Positions 27,407 to 36,105 of a stretch of 64,000 nucleotides of DNA are shown piece by piece; position 1 is the stretch's first letter, and each line of letters opens with the position of its first letter. The position numbers were made by a program, and so were the translations under genes. The stretch lies in the NCBI GenBank assembly GCA_017469465.1, contig JAFUGH010000014.1, positions 1-64,000 of the forward strand, in the 5' to 3' direction. This stretch comes from Clostridia bacterium (lineage in GTDB: Bacteria > Bacillota > Clostridia > TANB77 > UBA1234). Below the pieces are notes generated by a model. The model searched no databases and was not told the DNA's origin. It saw only the letters and a list, made by a program, of their open reading frames with translations.

Positions 27407-27482
27407 TGGTTGCGGGGGCAGGACTCGAACCTGCGACCTTCGGGTTATGAGCCCGACGAGCTGCCAACTGCTCCACCCCGCG
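27407..27482 (-). tRNA. Initiator tRNA-fMet (CAT)
   Basis: A complete 76-base cloverleaf with encoded CCA lies on the minus strand. The anticodon loop is CTCATAA. Two initiator hallmarks are visible: an unpaired C1:A72 end of the acceptor stem, and three consecutive G:C pairs (GGG/CCC) in the anticodon stem. It has a consensus promoter at 27503-27531. It serves as the presumed integration target of the 2.1 kb segment to its left, which preserves an intact 3' end. Confidence 0.96.
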
Positions 27483-27502
27483 ATTTATAAACTACATTGA
27501 AT

Positions 27503-27531
27503 ATTATAATCACATCACATAAAGTTGTCAA
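27503..27531 (-). promoter_or_regulatory. Consensus promoter of tRNA-fMet
   Basis: On the minus strand TTGACA (27531-27526) and TATAAT (27508-27503) are separated by 17 bases, a perfect consensus that ends 20 bases before the tRNA 5' end. Confidence 0.92.
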
Positions 27532-27635
27532 TAGATTTATAATTTTTTTGTGAAGTTTATTATTCAATATTTTCTTGAAAATATTGAAATTTCACGGAAT
27601 AATTAGGCTTTTTAAAGCTTTTCTAGGGTAAAATA

Positions 27636-27664
27636 TTTACACGAATAGCATTCTATGATATATT
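27636..27664 (+). promoter_or_regulatory. Promoter of the 333-residue unknown gene
   Basis: TTTACA (27636-27641) and TATATT (27659-27664) are spaced by 17 bases, about 50 bases upstream of the start codon. Confidence 0.7.
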
Positions 27665-27714
27665 ATCTTTGTTTAAACTCTTGGTACGACCGACTTTGAA
27701 TTGGGGAGGTAAAT

Positions 27715-28716
27715 ATGAAAGAGAAATGGAAGGCTAATGCTTCTCAACTAAAATGGTATATGGAGCAGGCAAATGTTTTTTTTGAGGATGGAAGAACGTG
27801 GAAAGCTATGTCATATTTGAAACGTTTTTTAAAGAGTTATGACGGAAAGATTCCGGCATACTTGTATATGAAATATGAGGCTTTGTTGAATGAATATAAG
27901 AAGCATCATTCTTTTAATCGTAAAATTGAAAAGATGACAGATGAGGAACTTTCTGCTAGAATTTCTGATGCGATTTCGTTAAATCGTTCTTGCAATAAAC
28001 ATAGTAAAGAATTTTGTTCTGCAGTAAAAGATTCTATGACTAAATATTTGCAGGATGGTATGAAATTGGAAGCACTAAAAACGCGTCTTACTAATTTGGA
28101 AAGAAAATTACTATCAGTCGATAATATTAGTGATGATTTTTTTGATGAACTTCTTATTGTTTTTAGGGCATATTTTTATGGCCGTAAAACGATTAGTGAG
28201 AAGGTTATTACTCCTTACGCTAAGTATATAAAACTGTGTTTTGAATGTTCTACTTATGAAGATGAGTGGAATAAAATGGCTGAAGAGAAAATTAATAGTG
28301 ATAAGGAGTGGCCAGCACCTATTTTATGCGTGACGGATGTTGACGAGAAAGGAAAAGTGTGGGATTTTTTCTATCTTGATCCAACGATTCCTAATCATGT
28401 CACGGCCAATAATACAAGGCAAGAAGTGATGTTTTCATTATTGATAAAATTAATGAGACTTCAGTATGTTGGCTCTCCATATAAAGGTTATGATTATTAT
28501 TGGCTTGCTACTAATTGGGAAGAGTGTAAAGATAACTATTATATGAAGAAACTTGAAAAGCGAGGAGAGATATATCATCAAAGAAGACTGAGTCATATGG
28601 AACATATGAGAAATAGCTATGCTCAGCAACTTCAGATGATTTCGCAAGAAGAGCGAGAAAAGATTATAATGATATGGAATCATTTTACTATGCGGTGGAT
28701 TAAAGTTGTTGACTAA
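27715..28716 (+). CDS. Unknown 333-residue soluble protein
   Basis: I do not recognise this protein. It is mostly helical and charged, rich in Lys, Tyr and Met, and has no signal peptide or membrane segment. It starts with a stretch of aromatic and helical residues (WKAMSYLKRFLKSY) that resembles a TPR-like helical hairpin. A more conserved-looking core lies at about residues 200-270 (PAPILCVTDVDEKGKVWDFFYLDP). The gene is single, with its own promoter, GGGGAGG ribosome site and terminator. Codon use is like that of the neighbours, so it is a genuine gene of unknown function. Confidence 0.75.
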   Translation: MKEKWKANASQLKWYMEQANVFFEDGRTWKAMSYLKRFLKSYDGKIPAYLYMKYEALLNEYKKHHSFNRKIEKMTDEELSARISDAISLNRSCNKHSKEFCSAVKDSMTKYLQDGMKLEALKTRLTNLERKLLSVDNISDDFFDELLIVFRAYFYGRKTISEKVITPYAKYIKLCFECSTYEDEWNKMAEEKINSDKEWPAPILCVTDVDEKGKVWDFFYLDPTIPNHVTANNTRQEVMFSLLIKLMRLQYVGSPYKGYDYYWLATNWEECKDNYYMKKLEKRGEIYHQRRLSHMEHMRNSYAQQLQMISQEEREKIIMIWNHFTMRWIKVVD

Positions 28717-28737
28717 CATTCTTTCAATTATTTAACT

Positions 28738-28776
28738 AAACCCATGACTGATTTTATTTCAGTTATGGGTTTTTAT
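28738..28776 (+). terminator. Intrinsic terminator
   Basis: AAACCCATGACTGA pairs imperfectly with TCAGTTATGGGTTT, followed by TTTAT. It ends the unknown gene and separates it from the ABC operon. Confidence 0.75.
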
Positions 28777-28787
28777 ATTAAAAATTC

Positions 28788-28816
28788 TTTACAAGTGTCG
28801 AATTTTGTAATATAAT
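28788..28816 (+). promoter_or_regulatory. Promoter of the ABC exporter operon
   Basis: TTTACA (28788-28793) and TATAAT (28811-28816) are separated by 17 bases, 61 bases before the ATPase start. Confidence 0.8.
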
Positions 28817-28876
28817 CTCTTCGGTTCTTTTGAAAAATAAACATCATAGTTTGGAAAATTTTGAAGGAGGTGTTTT

Positions 28877-29859
28877 ATGATACATCTTGAGAATATTTCT
28901 AAAACTTTTAAAGTAGCCAAACGAAGTTCGTCTGCGAAGGATGTGGTAAAATCATTTTTCCACAAGGAATACGAAGAAGTACATGCGCTGAGTGATGTTT
29001 CTTTTGATATTTCTGAAGGCGAAATTGTTGGTTATATCCGGTCCGAATGGTGCGGGTAAGTCCACCACAACAAAAGTCATGTGCGGTATTTTAACACCGA
29101 CAAGTGGTGATTGCCTCATCAACGGAAAAGTTCCTTACAAGCAGCGTAAGGACTATGTGAAAGATATTGGCGTTGTATTTGGTCAACGCAGTCAATTATG
29201 GTGGGACGTTCCACCCGATGATTCTTTTTATCTATTACGAGATATCTATAAAATTCCCAAAGAAAATTTTGAAAAAACAAGAAAAATGCTGATTGAGTCT
29301 TTAAATTTAGACGATATCTTGCATGTTCCAACAAGGCAACTAAGTTTGCGGTCAACGAATGAGATGCGAGATTGCAGCTTCTTTATTACACAGGCCTAAA
29401 ATCCTGTTTTTGGATGAGCCAACAATTGGTCTTGATGCAGTTTCTAAAATAACAGTGAGACAGTTTATTAAAGAGTTGAATAAGCAATATGGAACAACGG
29501 TAATCTTGACGACGCACGATATGCAAGATATTGAAGCTCTGACAGATAGAATTTTGTTGATTGGAAAAGGCAGATTGCTATATGATGGCGGATTAATGCA
29601 AATAAGAAAGAAATATTCGTCTAAGTTTATTATGAGTGTTCAGTATGAGTATACCAAGAATAAGATTAATATTGAAAATGTAGAAGTGCTCGAACAAAAT
29701 GAACAAAGAGCGGTTTTGAGTTTTAATTCAAATATTATTAAATTACAAGATGTAATTAGGTACCTAACTATGCAAGTGAATGTGCTAGATATTGAAGTGG
29801 ATAGCTCTCCAATTGAAGAGGTGATTGCAAAGATGTATCAAGATATGAAAATTGAATAG
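28877..29859 (+). pseudogene. ABC-2 exporter ATPase gene with two 1-base insertions
   Basis: All parts of a NatA-like ATPase of about 326 residues are present, but in three successive frames. Frame one ends within Walker A because of an extra C at about 29039, where GYIGPNGAGKST is expected. Frame two carries GPNGAGKSTTTK and VVFGQRSQLWWD and ends at a second extra C at about 29349, inside the signature LSL-GQR. Frame three gives MRCEIAASLLHRPKILFLDEPTIGLD (signature tail, Walker B) and the C-terminal domain. Both insertions fall immediately before the invariant Gly codon GGT. The ribosome site GGAGG and both permease genes are intact. The gene is either a recent pseudogene, a sequencing or assembly error, or less likely a recoded gene. 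Confidence 0.85.
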
Positions 29860-29959
29860 AAGGGAAAGGATGCCCAATAATTGATGCAATTCTTTAACAA
29901 CCTTGTATTTAAAATTTAATTGCTTTTTGATTATATCTAGGAAGGAGGTCCTTTAATAG

Positions 29960-30760
29960 ATGAAAGCGTATTTATCCTTTATTAAATTAAGGCTTGGCGT
30001 TGGTTTGCAATATCGATTTGCAGCTGTTGCTGGAATGGTAACACAGCTATTTTTTAGCGCGATGTATATAATGATGTATGAAGCATATTATCGCACGGGA
30101 GTATCTAGCGGAATGGAGTGGCAACAACTTGTAACCTATTTGTGGTTATATCAGGCATTCTTTTATTTAACGTATTTTAATATGTTAGATCCAGAGATTC
30201 ATGATTCTATTGTAACAGGACAAGTTTCTTATGAATTAATAAGACCATTGAATATATATTGGCTTTGGTATGCTAAGTTGTTTGCAAAGAAAATTGCTGG
30301 TACATTACTTAGATTTTTACCAGTTATTGTAGTGGCAGTATTGTTGCCATATCATTATTCACTGAAAGGCCCAGTGTCACTAAGTGCATTTTTATTATTC
30401 ATTGCAACAAGTTGTCTTGGTGTTATCTTATCATTAGCAATAGCGATGCTTATCTATAGTTTAATGTTTTATACTACATCATCTAAAGGAATTTTTTCGG
30501 TTTATTCTGTGATTGCAGAATTTTTTGCTGGTGGAATTATTCCGATTCCTTTTATGCCAGTAATACTACAAAAAATTTGTTATCTTCTCCCATTTCGACT
30601 TACAGTAGATTTGCCGTATCGACTTTATTGTGGAAATATTTCTATAGCAGAAGGAATACAAAGTATTTTTATACAACTAATTTGGATTGCTGTAACAATT
30701 ACAGGAGGTCTTTGGGTGATGAAACATGCTAGTAAAAAACTAGTAGTACAAGGTGGATGA
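29960..30760 (+). CDS. ABC-2 type permease, first subunit
   Basis: The 266-residue protein has six hydrophobic segments and starts MKAYLSFIKLRLGVGLQYRF, the typical N terminus of the ABC2_membrane_6 (DUF990-like) family. LLRFLPVIVVAVLLP and FFAGGIIPIPFMP segments are also typical. It would form a heterodimeric export channel with the next gene, powered by the broken ATPase upstream. The start follows AAGGAGG. About 100 bases separate it from the ATPase, more than usual for this operon type. The substrate is unknown; relatives export lipids, peptides or drugs. Confidence 0.85.
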   Translation: MKAYLSFIKLRLGVGLQYRFAAVAGMVTQLFFSAMYIMMYEAYYRTGVSSGMEWQQLVTYLWLYQAFFYLTYFNMLDPEIHDSIVTGQVSYELIRPLNIYWLWYAKLFAKKIAGTLLRFLPVIVVAVLLPYHYSLKGPVSLSAFLLFIATSCLGVILSLAIAMLIYSLMFYTTSSKGIFSVYSVIAEFFAGGIIPIPFMPVILQKICYLLPFRLTVDLPYRLYCGNISIAEGIQSIFIQLIWIAVTITGGLWVMKHASKKLVVQGG

Positions 30761-30775
30761 GAAAGGGGGATGTGT

Positions 30776-31555
30776 ATGGGATTATATTGGAAATCGTTTT
30801 TTATGGATATCAAATGTGAAATGGAATATAAAGTCTCTTTTATCTTAATGACAATAGCATCTACACTAAGTGCTGCATTTGTTATTTTAGGAAATGTTAT
30901 TTTGTTAAATAAATTTGGAAGTATTGATGGATGGACACTTAATGAAATAATCTTAATTACAGGTATTGCCGTATTTGGTCATGTGACAACGGAAATGTTT
31001 GGAAGAGGACTGGATCATTTTTACAAGCAAGTAAAAAATGGATTGCTAGATAGAATATTAGTTAGGCCACGAAGTATCACACTTCAAGTGCTGTGCTCAG
31101 AGTTTCAGCTATCGAAAGTTGGAAGATTATTAGAATCAATTATTCTTTTAGTATATGGAATTTGTACCATCAATGTAAGTTGGAATGGGTATAAAGTGTT
31201 TGTAATGCTACTAATGCTTATTGGTTCTTGCGTATTGTTTTTCTCTATTCTTCTGATCAAAGCAGCATTTAGCTTTTGGACAATTGAGGGAATGGAATTT
31301 ATGAATATTTTATCGGATGGTGGAAGAGACTTAGCTTCGTATCCTATTAGCATTTATCAAAAATGGTTTGGGATAATATTTACGTATGTGATACCATTTG
31401 GGTGTGTAAATTATTTTCCAGTTTTGTATTTACTGGAGAAAGGAAATTATCCTAGTTGGTATGGACTTACGCCACTTGTAACATTTGTGTTTTTAGGAAT
31501 ATCTTATCTTGTATGGAAAATTGGAGTCTCTAAATATCAATCAGTTGGGTCATAG
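30776..31555 (+). CDS. ABC-2 type permease, second subunit
   Basis: The roughly 259-residue protein has six hydrophobic segments and the family features FKCEMEYKVSF-like N terminus, GRGLDHFYKQVKNGLLDRILVRPRS near residue 85, and a VIPFGCVNYFP motif near residue 210 typical of the second ABC2_membrane_6 subunit. ATG at 30776 is preferred over ATG at 30770, because GGGGG lies directly against the latter. It begins 15 bases after the first permease, so the two are co-translated. The intact permeases suggest that the lesions in the ATPase are recent or artefactual. Confidence 0.85.
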   Translation: MGLYWKSFFMDIKCEMEYKVSFILMTIASTLSAAFVILGNVILLNKFGSIDGWTLNEIILITGIAVFGHVTTEMFGRGLDHFYKQVKNGLLDRILVRPRSITLQVLCSEFQLSKVGRLLESIILLVYGICTINVSWNGYKVFVMLLMLIGSCVLFFSILLIKAAFSFWTIEGMEFMNILSDGGRDLASYPISIYQKWFGIIFTYVIPFGCVNYFPVLYLLEKGNYPSWYGLTPLVTFVFLGISYLVWKIGVSKYQSVGS

Positions 31556-31563
31556 ATGAATAT

Positions 31564-31605
31564 AAAAAAGACCAGTGATGCAGGAAAGCATCACTGGTCT
31601 TTTTC
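31564..31605. terminator. Strong bidirectional terminator
   Basis: AAAAAGACCAGTGATGC and GCATCACTGGTCTTTTT form a perfect 17-pair stem. It serves the ABC operon and, from the other side, the convergent membrane-protein gene. Confidence 0.92.
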
Positions 31606-31660
31606 TAACAATTGTTTTATCAAAACTCATAATTTGCATTTAATTGTTTGGATTTTAGTG

Positions 31661-32146
31661 TTAACCTATTTTGTTATAGGTATTACTACTAAATGCTAAT
31701 ATAAGTAAGAATATTGGCATTAAGAAGAATAATCCAATTGCAAACCCTGTACCATAACCAAAAGAGTTAGATAGGTTTTTACAAAGTTTGCATGCAGTTA
31801 CAATTACATATATGAAAAATGCAATGGATAAGATGGTTATCAATATTCCTAAGATACCTGAGCCGCTAGAAATAGCGACACCACTTAAGATAGGAATGAT
31901 GAAACCAAATGCAAAAGAAATTAGGAAAAATTTCCAAAAACTCAAGCCTGCAATTTTCCAAAGAATATATACGTTGTAGATTGGAATAATGCTTTTCCAA
32001 CCTGCTTCACCTGCTTTTTCAAAAATACGCCAGTATGCAATAATAAATATTACTAGTAAAATGAAAGACATTCCTAAATTTTGTTGAAAAATATCCATAA
32101 TGTTTGGCATACTAGTCATATTTGAAAGACTAGACATTCCATTCAT
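31661..32146 (-). CDS. DUF5684-like membrane protein
   Basis: The 161-residue protein has four hydrophobic helices and the phrase YWRIFEKAGEAGWKSIIPIYNVYILWKIAG at about residues 38-67, the signature of the DUF5684 family. This family is often found next to or fused with signal peptidases. The C-terminal part has CKLCKNLSNSFGYGTGFAIG, also typical. The start ATG is preceded by AAGGGGG. The gene is single and convergent with the ABC operon. The function of the family is unknown to me. Confidence 0.82.
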   Translation of the reverse strand: MNGMSSLSNMTSMPNIMDIFQQNLGMSFILLVIFIIAYWRIFEKAGEAGWKSIIPIYNVYILWKIAGLSFWKFFLISFAFGFIIPILSGVAISSGSGILGILITILSIAFFIYVIVTACKLCKNLSNSFGYGTGFAIGLFFLMPIFLLILAFSSNTYNKIG

Positions 32147-32264
32147 AAAAAAACCCCCTTTTTCATTTTTTACAAGTTATGAGTTTGTTTTTTTTACAAC
32201 ATTATTATATATAATTAGAATATAGAATTACAAGAAGTAGCTGGTAAATTTTTTCTAAGTTTCA

Positions 32265-32693
32265 TTAAGATAACGTATTGCCTGAAAATATTTTTTCCAC
32301 TAAAGGTAAAACTTTTCTCCATAATTCTTTTAAATCATTATAGGATAATATATTTTCTACTTCTGCCATAGCAACCCAACGAAGTTCTTCTCTATCTTTT
32401 AAAGGAATATTTTTATTTGTTGGACCATCATCAATTGCTATGTACACATGGCTTTCGACATCTTCTCCTGCAGGTGTCAGATACCTAAGCGTATCTACTT
32501 CTTTTTCAGAATATAGGTGATTTGCTCTTAGCGTTTCTTCTTCTGTTTCACGAACAGCACATTCTTGCAAAGTTTCTCCTTTTTCTAAGTGACCTTTTGG
32601 AAAAGAATAGTCATCTTTCTTTTGTCGATATACTAAGCCGATTTGTTTTGTTTCAAGATTTAATAAAATTGTACCTGCTTTTTGAACAATCAT
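32265..32693 (-). CDS. Nudix hydrolase
   Basis: The 142-residue protein has the Nudix box GHLEKGETLQECAVRETEEET at about residues 34-54, with the REUxEE core intact. The usual Gly near the end of the box is missing. Such enzymes hydrolyse nucleoside diphosphates linked to another moiety; bis(5'-nucleosyl)-tetraphosphatases have a similar size and ending. RYLTPAGEDVESHVYIA lies in the following beta strands. The start follows AAAGGGGTG. Its substrate cannot be read from the sequence. Confidence 0.88.
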   Translation of the reverse strand: MIVQKAGTILLNLETKQIGLVYRQKKDDYSFPKGHLEKGETLQECAVRETEEETLRANHLYSEKEVDTLRYLTPAGEDVESHVYIAIDDGPTNKNIPLKDREELRWVAMAEVENILSYNDLKELWRKVLPLVEKIFSGNTLS

Positions 32694-32831
32694 AGGAGCA
32701 CCCCTTTCTCATTGATATTAATAGTAATCATAACATATGAAGGGCAGAAAGAAAAGGATTGTTTTTTATTTCTAGAAAAGATATATTAAAAGATGAAAAG
32801 AAATGATGAATTTTTCTAAGGAGGATAAGAA

Positions 32832-33188
32832 ATGAAAAATGTATTTTTAGAGTATCCAAAATGTTCAACTTGTCAAAAGGCTAAGAAATGGCTACAAGAG
32901 GAAAATATTGAGATAGAAGAGAGGCATATTGTTGAGAATAATCCTACGAAACAGGAATTGAAAAAATGGATTGCAACAAGTCAAATGGATATTAAAAAGT
33001 GGTTTAATACAAGTGGACTAAAGTACAAAGAACTGGGACTAAAAGACAAACTTGAAAGTATGAACGAGGAAGAGAAAATTGCAATACTTGCATCTGACGG
33101 AATGCTTGTGAAGAGACCGATTTTAATTACTGCTAAAGGTGTTTGCCCTGGGTTTAGGGAAGAGGTTTGGGAGAAACTTCTAAAATAA
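32832..33188 (+). CDS. ArsC/Spx-family thioredoxin-fold protein
   Basis: The 118-residue protein begins MKNVFLEYPKCSTCQKAKKWL, with the CxxC motif at about residues 11-14, followed by the ArsC-family helix and the conserved KRPILI segment near residue 95. The ArsC/Spx family includes arsenate reductases and the RNA-polymerase-binding regulators Spx and MgsR. The CxxC form and length match the YffB/Spx-like branch rather than a dedicated arsenate reductase. No ars genes are nearby. The start follows AAGGAGG. A redox-responsive role is likely but not proven. Confidence 0.85.
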   Translation: MKNVFLEYPKCSTCQKAKKWLQEENIEIEERHIVENNPTKQELKKWIATSQMDIKKWFNTSGLKYKELGLKDKLESMNEEEKIAILASDGMLVKRPILITAKGVCPGFREEVWEKLLK

Positions 33189-33191
33189 CAT

Positions 33192-33254
33192 TGAGGGACA
33201 ACCTTTCTTGTTAATTTGACCAAATGTGACCAAATGGGACACCCTTTTTTGCTC
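33192..33254. repeat. GGGACA-type dispersed element
   Basis: GAGGGACAACCTTTCTTG, then two CCAAATG copies (GACCAAATGTGACCAAATG), then GGGACACCCTTTTTT. The GGGACA...CTTTTT theme recurs near 46.98 and 60.86 kb, and in inverted form (AAAAAGGGTTGTC) near 34.54 kb. The following gap to 33388 holds no gene. Confidence 0.5.
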
Positions 33255-33388
33255 AATTTTGAAAAAATGAATTTTGTGGACACCTTCAAAAATTATTCGA
33301 GAAATCTTTGCAAAAATGAATTTAATCTTTTGAACAAATAAGGCTGTATCGTTTGGTCAGAAATTAGTGATAAGGAAGTGATGAAGGA

Positions 33389-34534
33389 ATGAAGAAAAAT
33401 ATAATAGGTAATTCAATATTGCTAGTCATGCTCATTATTTTATTTTCTTTAATCATGCAAGGTAGAACAAATGAGTTACCACCTCAAGAAGAAGTTCCTT
33501 ACGTTGAAAGTGCGGAATATACTCAGTATTATTATGAGCAGTTAACAGAGGACCAAAAAACAATATATGAGTTATTAAAAAAAGAATGTTTTCAATTTCA
33601 TTCTAATATACGTCTTAATCGTATTCCTTTAAGTAACGTCAGTATTGCTTCCTATGCACTTAGTATGGACTATCCTTCTTTATTTTGGACGAGTGAATAC
33701 ACATATAAGACGGTTGGAAATGATTTGGTAACGGAAATGATATATTCTATTCCTGAAAATGCAGACAAGGATTTGAGTAAGATTGATGAAATTGTAGAAC
33801 AAATTAATATAAAAATGAATTCTCTTCATATTAATAACGATTATGAAAAATTGAAATTTTTTTATGATTGGATTGTTGAAAATACAGAATATGAATCGAA
33901 TTCAAATTCTCAAGATATGAGAAGTGTTTTTTTGCAAAGTTCTTCTGTTTGTGCAGGATACGCAAGAGCCTTTCAATATTTATGTCAGAAAAACAATATG
34001 GAATGTACGTATGTATCTGGCTATACTATAAATCATGAAAGCCATGCGTGGAATCTTGTTAAGTTATCAGACCAGTACTATTGGGTAGATGTTACTTGGG
34101 GCGATCCAGTATACGTGGGGGAAAAAAGTAATGAGATTAATTATAATTATTTTCTTGTGGATGATGAAGATTTTATGCAAACGCATACTATTGAAAATAA
34201 AAATGGTATGGCTTTTCAATATCCTAAATGCACAGATAATAGTTTGAACTATTATCGTAGGAATCATTCATATTTTGAGGAATATGATGCTACAAGTATA
34301 TCGGAATATTTAAGAGGAAAGTTTAGAAATAATATTTATAGTGAAATTGAATTGAAGTTTTCAAACAAGGAAGAGTTTGATGAATTCATCTATCATCATA
34401 TACAAAAAAATGGTGCCTATATTTATGAGGATATTCAAGCTGTGAATCTATTATTTTATGGCACAGTGCATGTGGACTATACGATTCTTGAAGACGCTAA
34501 CTATGTAAAAATAAATGTTGAATTGGAAGGATGA
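33389..34534 (+). CDS. Membrane-anchored transglutaminase-like protein
   Basis: The 381-residue protein has an N-terminal hydrophobic anchor (about residues 7-24). A transglutaminase-like cysteine peptidase core carries the triad Cys188 (SSVCAGYARAFQYLC), His219 (ESHAWNLV) and Asp234 (YWVDVTWGD). In clostridia such proteins are extracytoplasmic peptidases or crosslinking enzymes acting on surface proteins or cell wall. The C-terminal part from about residue 290 resembles no family I can name. It is a single gene between two GGGACA-type elements. The start ATG has a weak AAGGAA site. Confidence 0.85.
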   Translation: MKKNIIGNSILLVMLIILFSLIMQGRTNELPPQEEVPYVESAEYTQYYYEQLTEDQKTIYELLKKECFQFHSNIRLNRIPLSNVSIASYALSMDYPSLFWTSEYTYKTVGNDLVTEMIYSIPENADKDLSKIDEIVEQINIKMNSLHINNDYEKLKFFYDWIVENTEYESNSNSQDMRSVFLQSSSVCAGYARAFQYLCQKNNMECTYVSGYTINHESHAWNLVKLSDQYYWVDVTWGDPVYVGEKSNEINYNYFLVDDEDFMQTHTIENKNGMAFQYPKCTDNSLNYYRRNHSYFEEYDATSISEYLRGKFRNNIYSEIELKFSNKEEFDEFIYHHIQKNGAYIYEDIQAVNLLFYGTVHVDYTILEDANYVKINVELEG

Positions 34535-34599
34535 CCAAAAAGGGTTGTCACTGTTTGTTAATAACCAAAGAGGTGTTGAAAAAATATATATTGACTGTA

Positions 34600-34632
34600 A
34601 AATAAAGTTACCAAATGGGTAACTTTATTTTT
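34600..34632. terminator. Palindromic terminator or higBA operator
   Basis: AAATAAAGTTACC and GGGTAACTTTATTT form a long perfect palindrome around AAAT, followed by TT. It can terminate the transglutaminase gene. It also lies 35 bases upstream of the toxin start, where autoregulating HigA antitoxins bind palindromes. Confidence 0.65.
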
Positions 34633-34666
34633 ACTTAATGGATAGCTTGATTTTGGAGGTAGTAGA

Positions 34667-35023
34667 TTGAATATAACGTATGTTCCACGTATTAAAGAGA
34701 TATTTGATGATGATACATCATTAATGCGTGTAACAAATATAGAACTTGCAAAAATTATTCAAAGACGAGAACGAGAAATAAGAGCTTTCAGTAATTTTCT
34801 AGATTTTTTAAATCACGGCTTAGGAAAACCACATTCATTGGAAGATAGCAAAGGCACGAAAGAACAAGGACTTTATGCAGTGTCGCTAACTGCAAATTAC
34901 AGACTCATTATAAAGCCAACTTGCAAGAATAGAAGTGCAGAGTCTTTGAAAGAATGTAATGAATTAATAATAGTTGGGGTGAGAGATTATCATGGAAAGA
35001 ATGAAAAATGGCTTGTGCCTTGA
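34667..35023 (+). CDS. higB: HigB-like toxin of a toxin-antitoxin pair
   Basis: The 118-residue protein starts with TTG behind GGAGG. It carries the RelE/HigB fold signs: helices with GKPHSLEDSKGTKEQGLYAVSLTANYRLIIKP and a C-terminal ELIIVGVRDYHGK. HigB toxins are ribosome-dependent mRNA interferases. It overlaps the downstream gene by 32 bases, the usual toxin-first arrangement of higBA. The length is slightly longer than a classical HigB. It probably binds the HTH part of the next protein. Confidence 0.85.
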   Translation: MNITYVPRIKEIFDDDTSLMRVTNIELAKIIQRREREIRAFSNFLDFLNHGLGKPHSLEDSKGTKEQGLYAVSLTANYRLIIKPTCKNRSAESLKECNELIIVGVRDYHGKNEKWLVP

Positions 35024-36077
35024 ATTAATTAGCCATCCAGGCGAGACACTAGCTGAGTATTTGAATGAGCGTAGTATGTCGCAAGAAGAATTAGCTTTTA
35101 GGACGAATTTTTCTAAAAAGCATATAAGTGAGGTAGTGAATGGGAAAAAAGGCATTTCTACAGATTTTGCCAAGGGACTTGAATATTCATTGGGCGTGCC
35201 AATGAAATTTTGGTTAAATTTGCAAAGCATCTATGATGAAGAAATTCTAGTTTATCATGAACAAAATAATATCAGTGTTGATGAACTAACGCTTATCAAG
35301 CAATTGAAAGATGTTATTAAAGTTGGTGAAAAATATGGCGTTCTAACATCAAACTTAGGAAAAGATGAAAGATTATTTGAACTTCGAAATATTTGTGGCG
35401 TTACTAATTTATTATCGATTCCTCAAGTGTTATCCATCCAGCGTCGAGCTTATCGAAAATCCAAAAGTACAGAGATAGACCCTACCATTTTATATTTATG
35501 GCTTGTCATCTCTGAAAAGCATATAGAAGCATGTGAATTAAAACATTCATATAGTAAAGAAGAACTAAGGAACCACTTGGGAAAAATCAAAAAATGTATG
35601 TTCTTAGACCATAAAAGTGCTGTTATAAAGCTACAAACTATTTTTAAAGAATGTGGCATTATCTTTCGTGTGATGGACTATGTGAAAGGTGCTCCAGTAC
35701 AAGGATATATAAAAAAACAAGACGAAAAAGTGATTTTAACCATGACCACCAGAAGAAAATTTGCAGATGAATTTTGGTTCACGTTATTCCATGAGATTGG
35801 ACATATTTTAAATGATGATTTAATTAAAGACGTCCATATTGATTTTGATAATGATGAAGTGTTGGAAGATAAAGCTGACAAATTTGCAACTAATGAATTA
35901 ATTGATTCGGATGCCTTTCGAGAGTTTTTAGAAAAAGGTGACTATAGTGAAGCCACGGTTATCAAATTTGCCAAGAGTCAAAATGTGATGCCATTTATAG
36001 TGGCTGGAAGACTACAAAATCATTTTAATAATTATAAACTGTGGAATAAGTTAAAAGTTACGTATCAGTGGGAGTGA
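34992..36077 (+). CDS. higA: HigA-type antitoxin fused to ImmA/IrrE metallopeptidase
   Basis: The 361-residue protein has an N-terminal XRE/HigA helix-turn-helix (about residues 12-75: HPGETLAEYLNERSMSQEEL, then KKHISEVVNGKKGIS). The C-terminal half has the zinc-peptidase motif HEIGH at residues 267-271 within FWFTLFHEIGHILND. Such HTH-ImmA fusions occur in gut bacteria as antitoxins and regulators; the peptidase may cleave its own DNA-binding part or a partner under stress. It is translationally coupled to higB. A regulatory role with the palindrome at 34600 is inferred. Confidence 0.88.
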   Translation: MERMKNGLCLELISHPGETLAEYLNERSMSQEELAFRTNFSKKHISEVVNGKKGISTDFAKGLEYSLGVPMKFWLNLQSIYDEEILVYHEQNNISVDELTLIKQLKDVIKVGEKYGVLTSNLGKDERLFELRNICGVTNLLSIPQVLSIQRRAYRKSKSTEIDPTILYLWLVISEKHIEACELKHSYSKEELRNHLGKIKKCMFLDHKSAVIKLQTIFKECGIIFRVMDYVKGAPVQGYIKKQDEKVILTMTTRRKFADEFWFTLFHEIGHILNDDLIKDVHIDFDNDEVLEDKADKFATNELIDSDAFREFLEKGDYSEATVIKFAKSQNVMPFIVAGRLQNHFNNYKLWNKLKVTYQWE

Positions 36078-36105
36078 GGGAGAAAAGTGGATAAAAGAGT
36101 AGATT

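Noticed and set aside
28992-29399. Separate small ATPase gene
   Set aside because: It is the middle frame of one ABC ATPase broken by two single-base insertions; the parts join in the right order.
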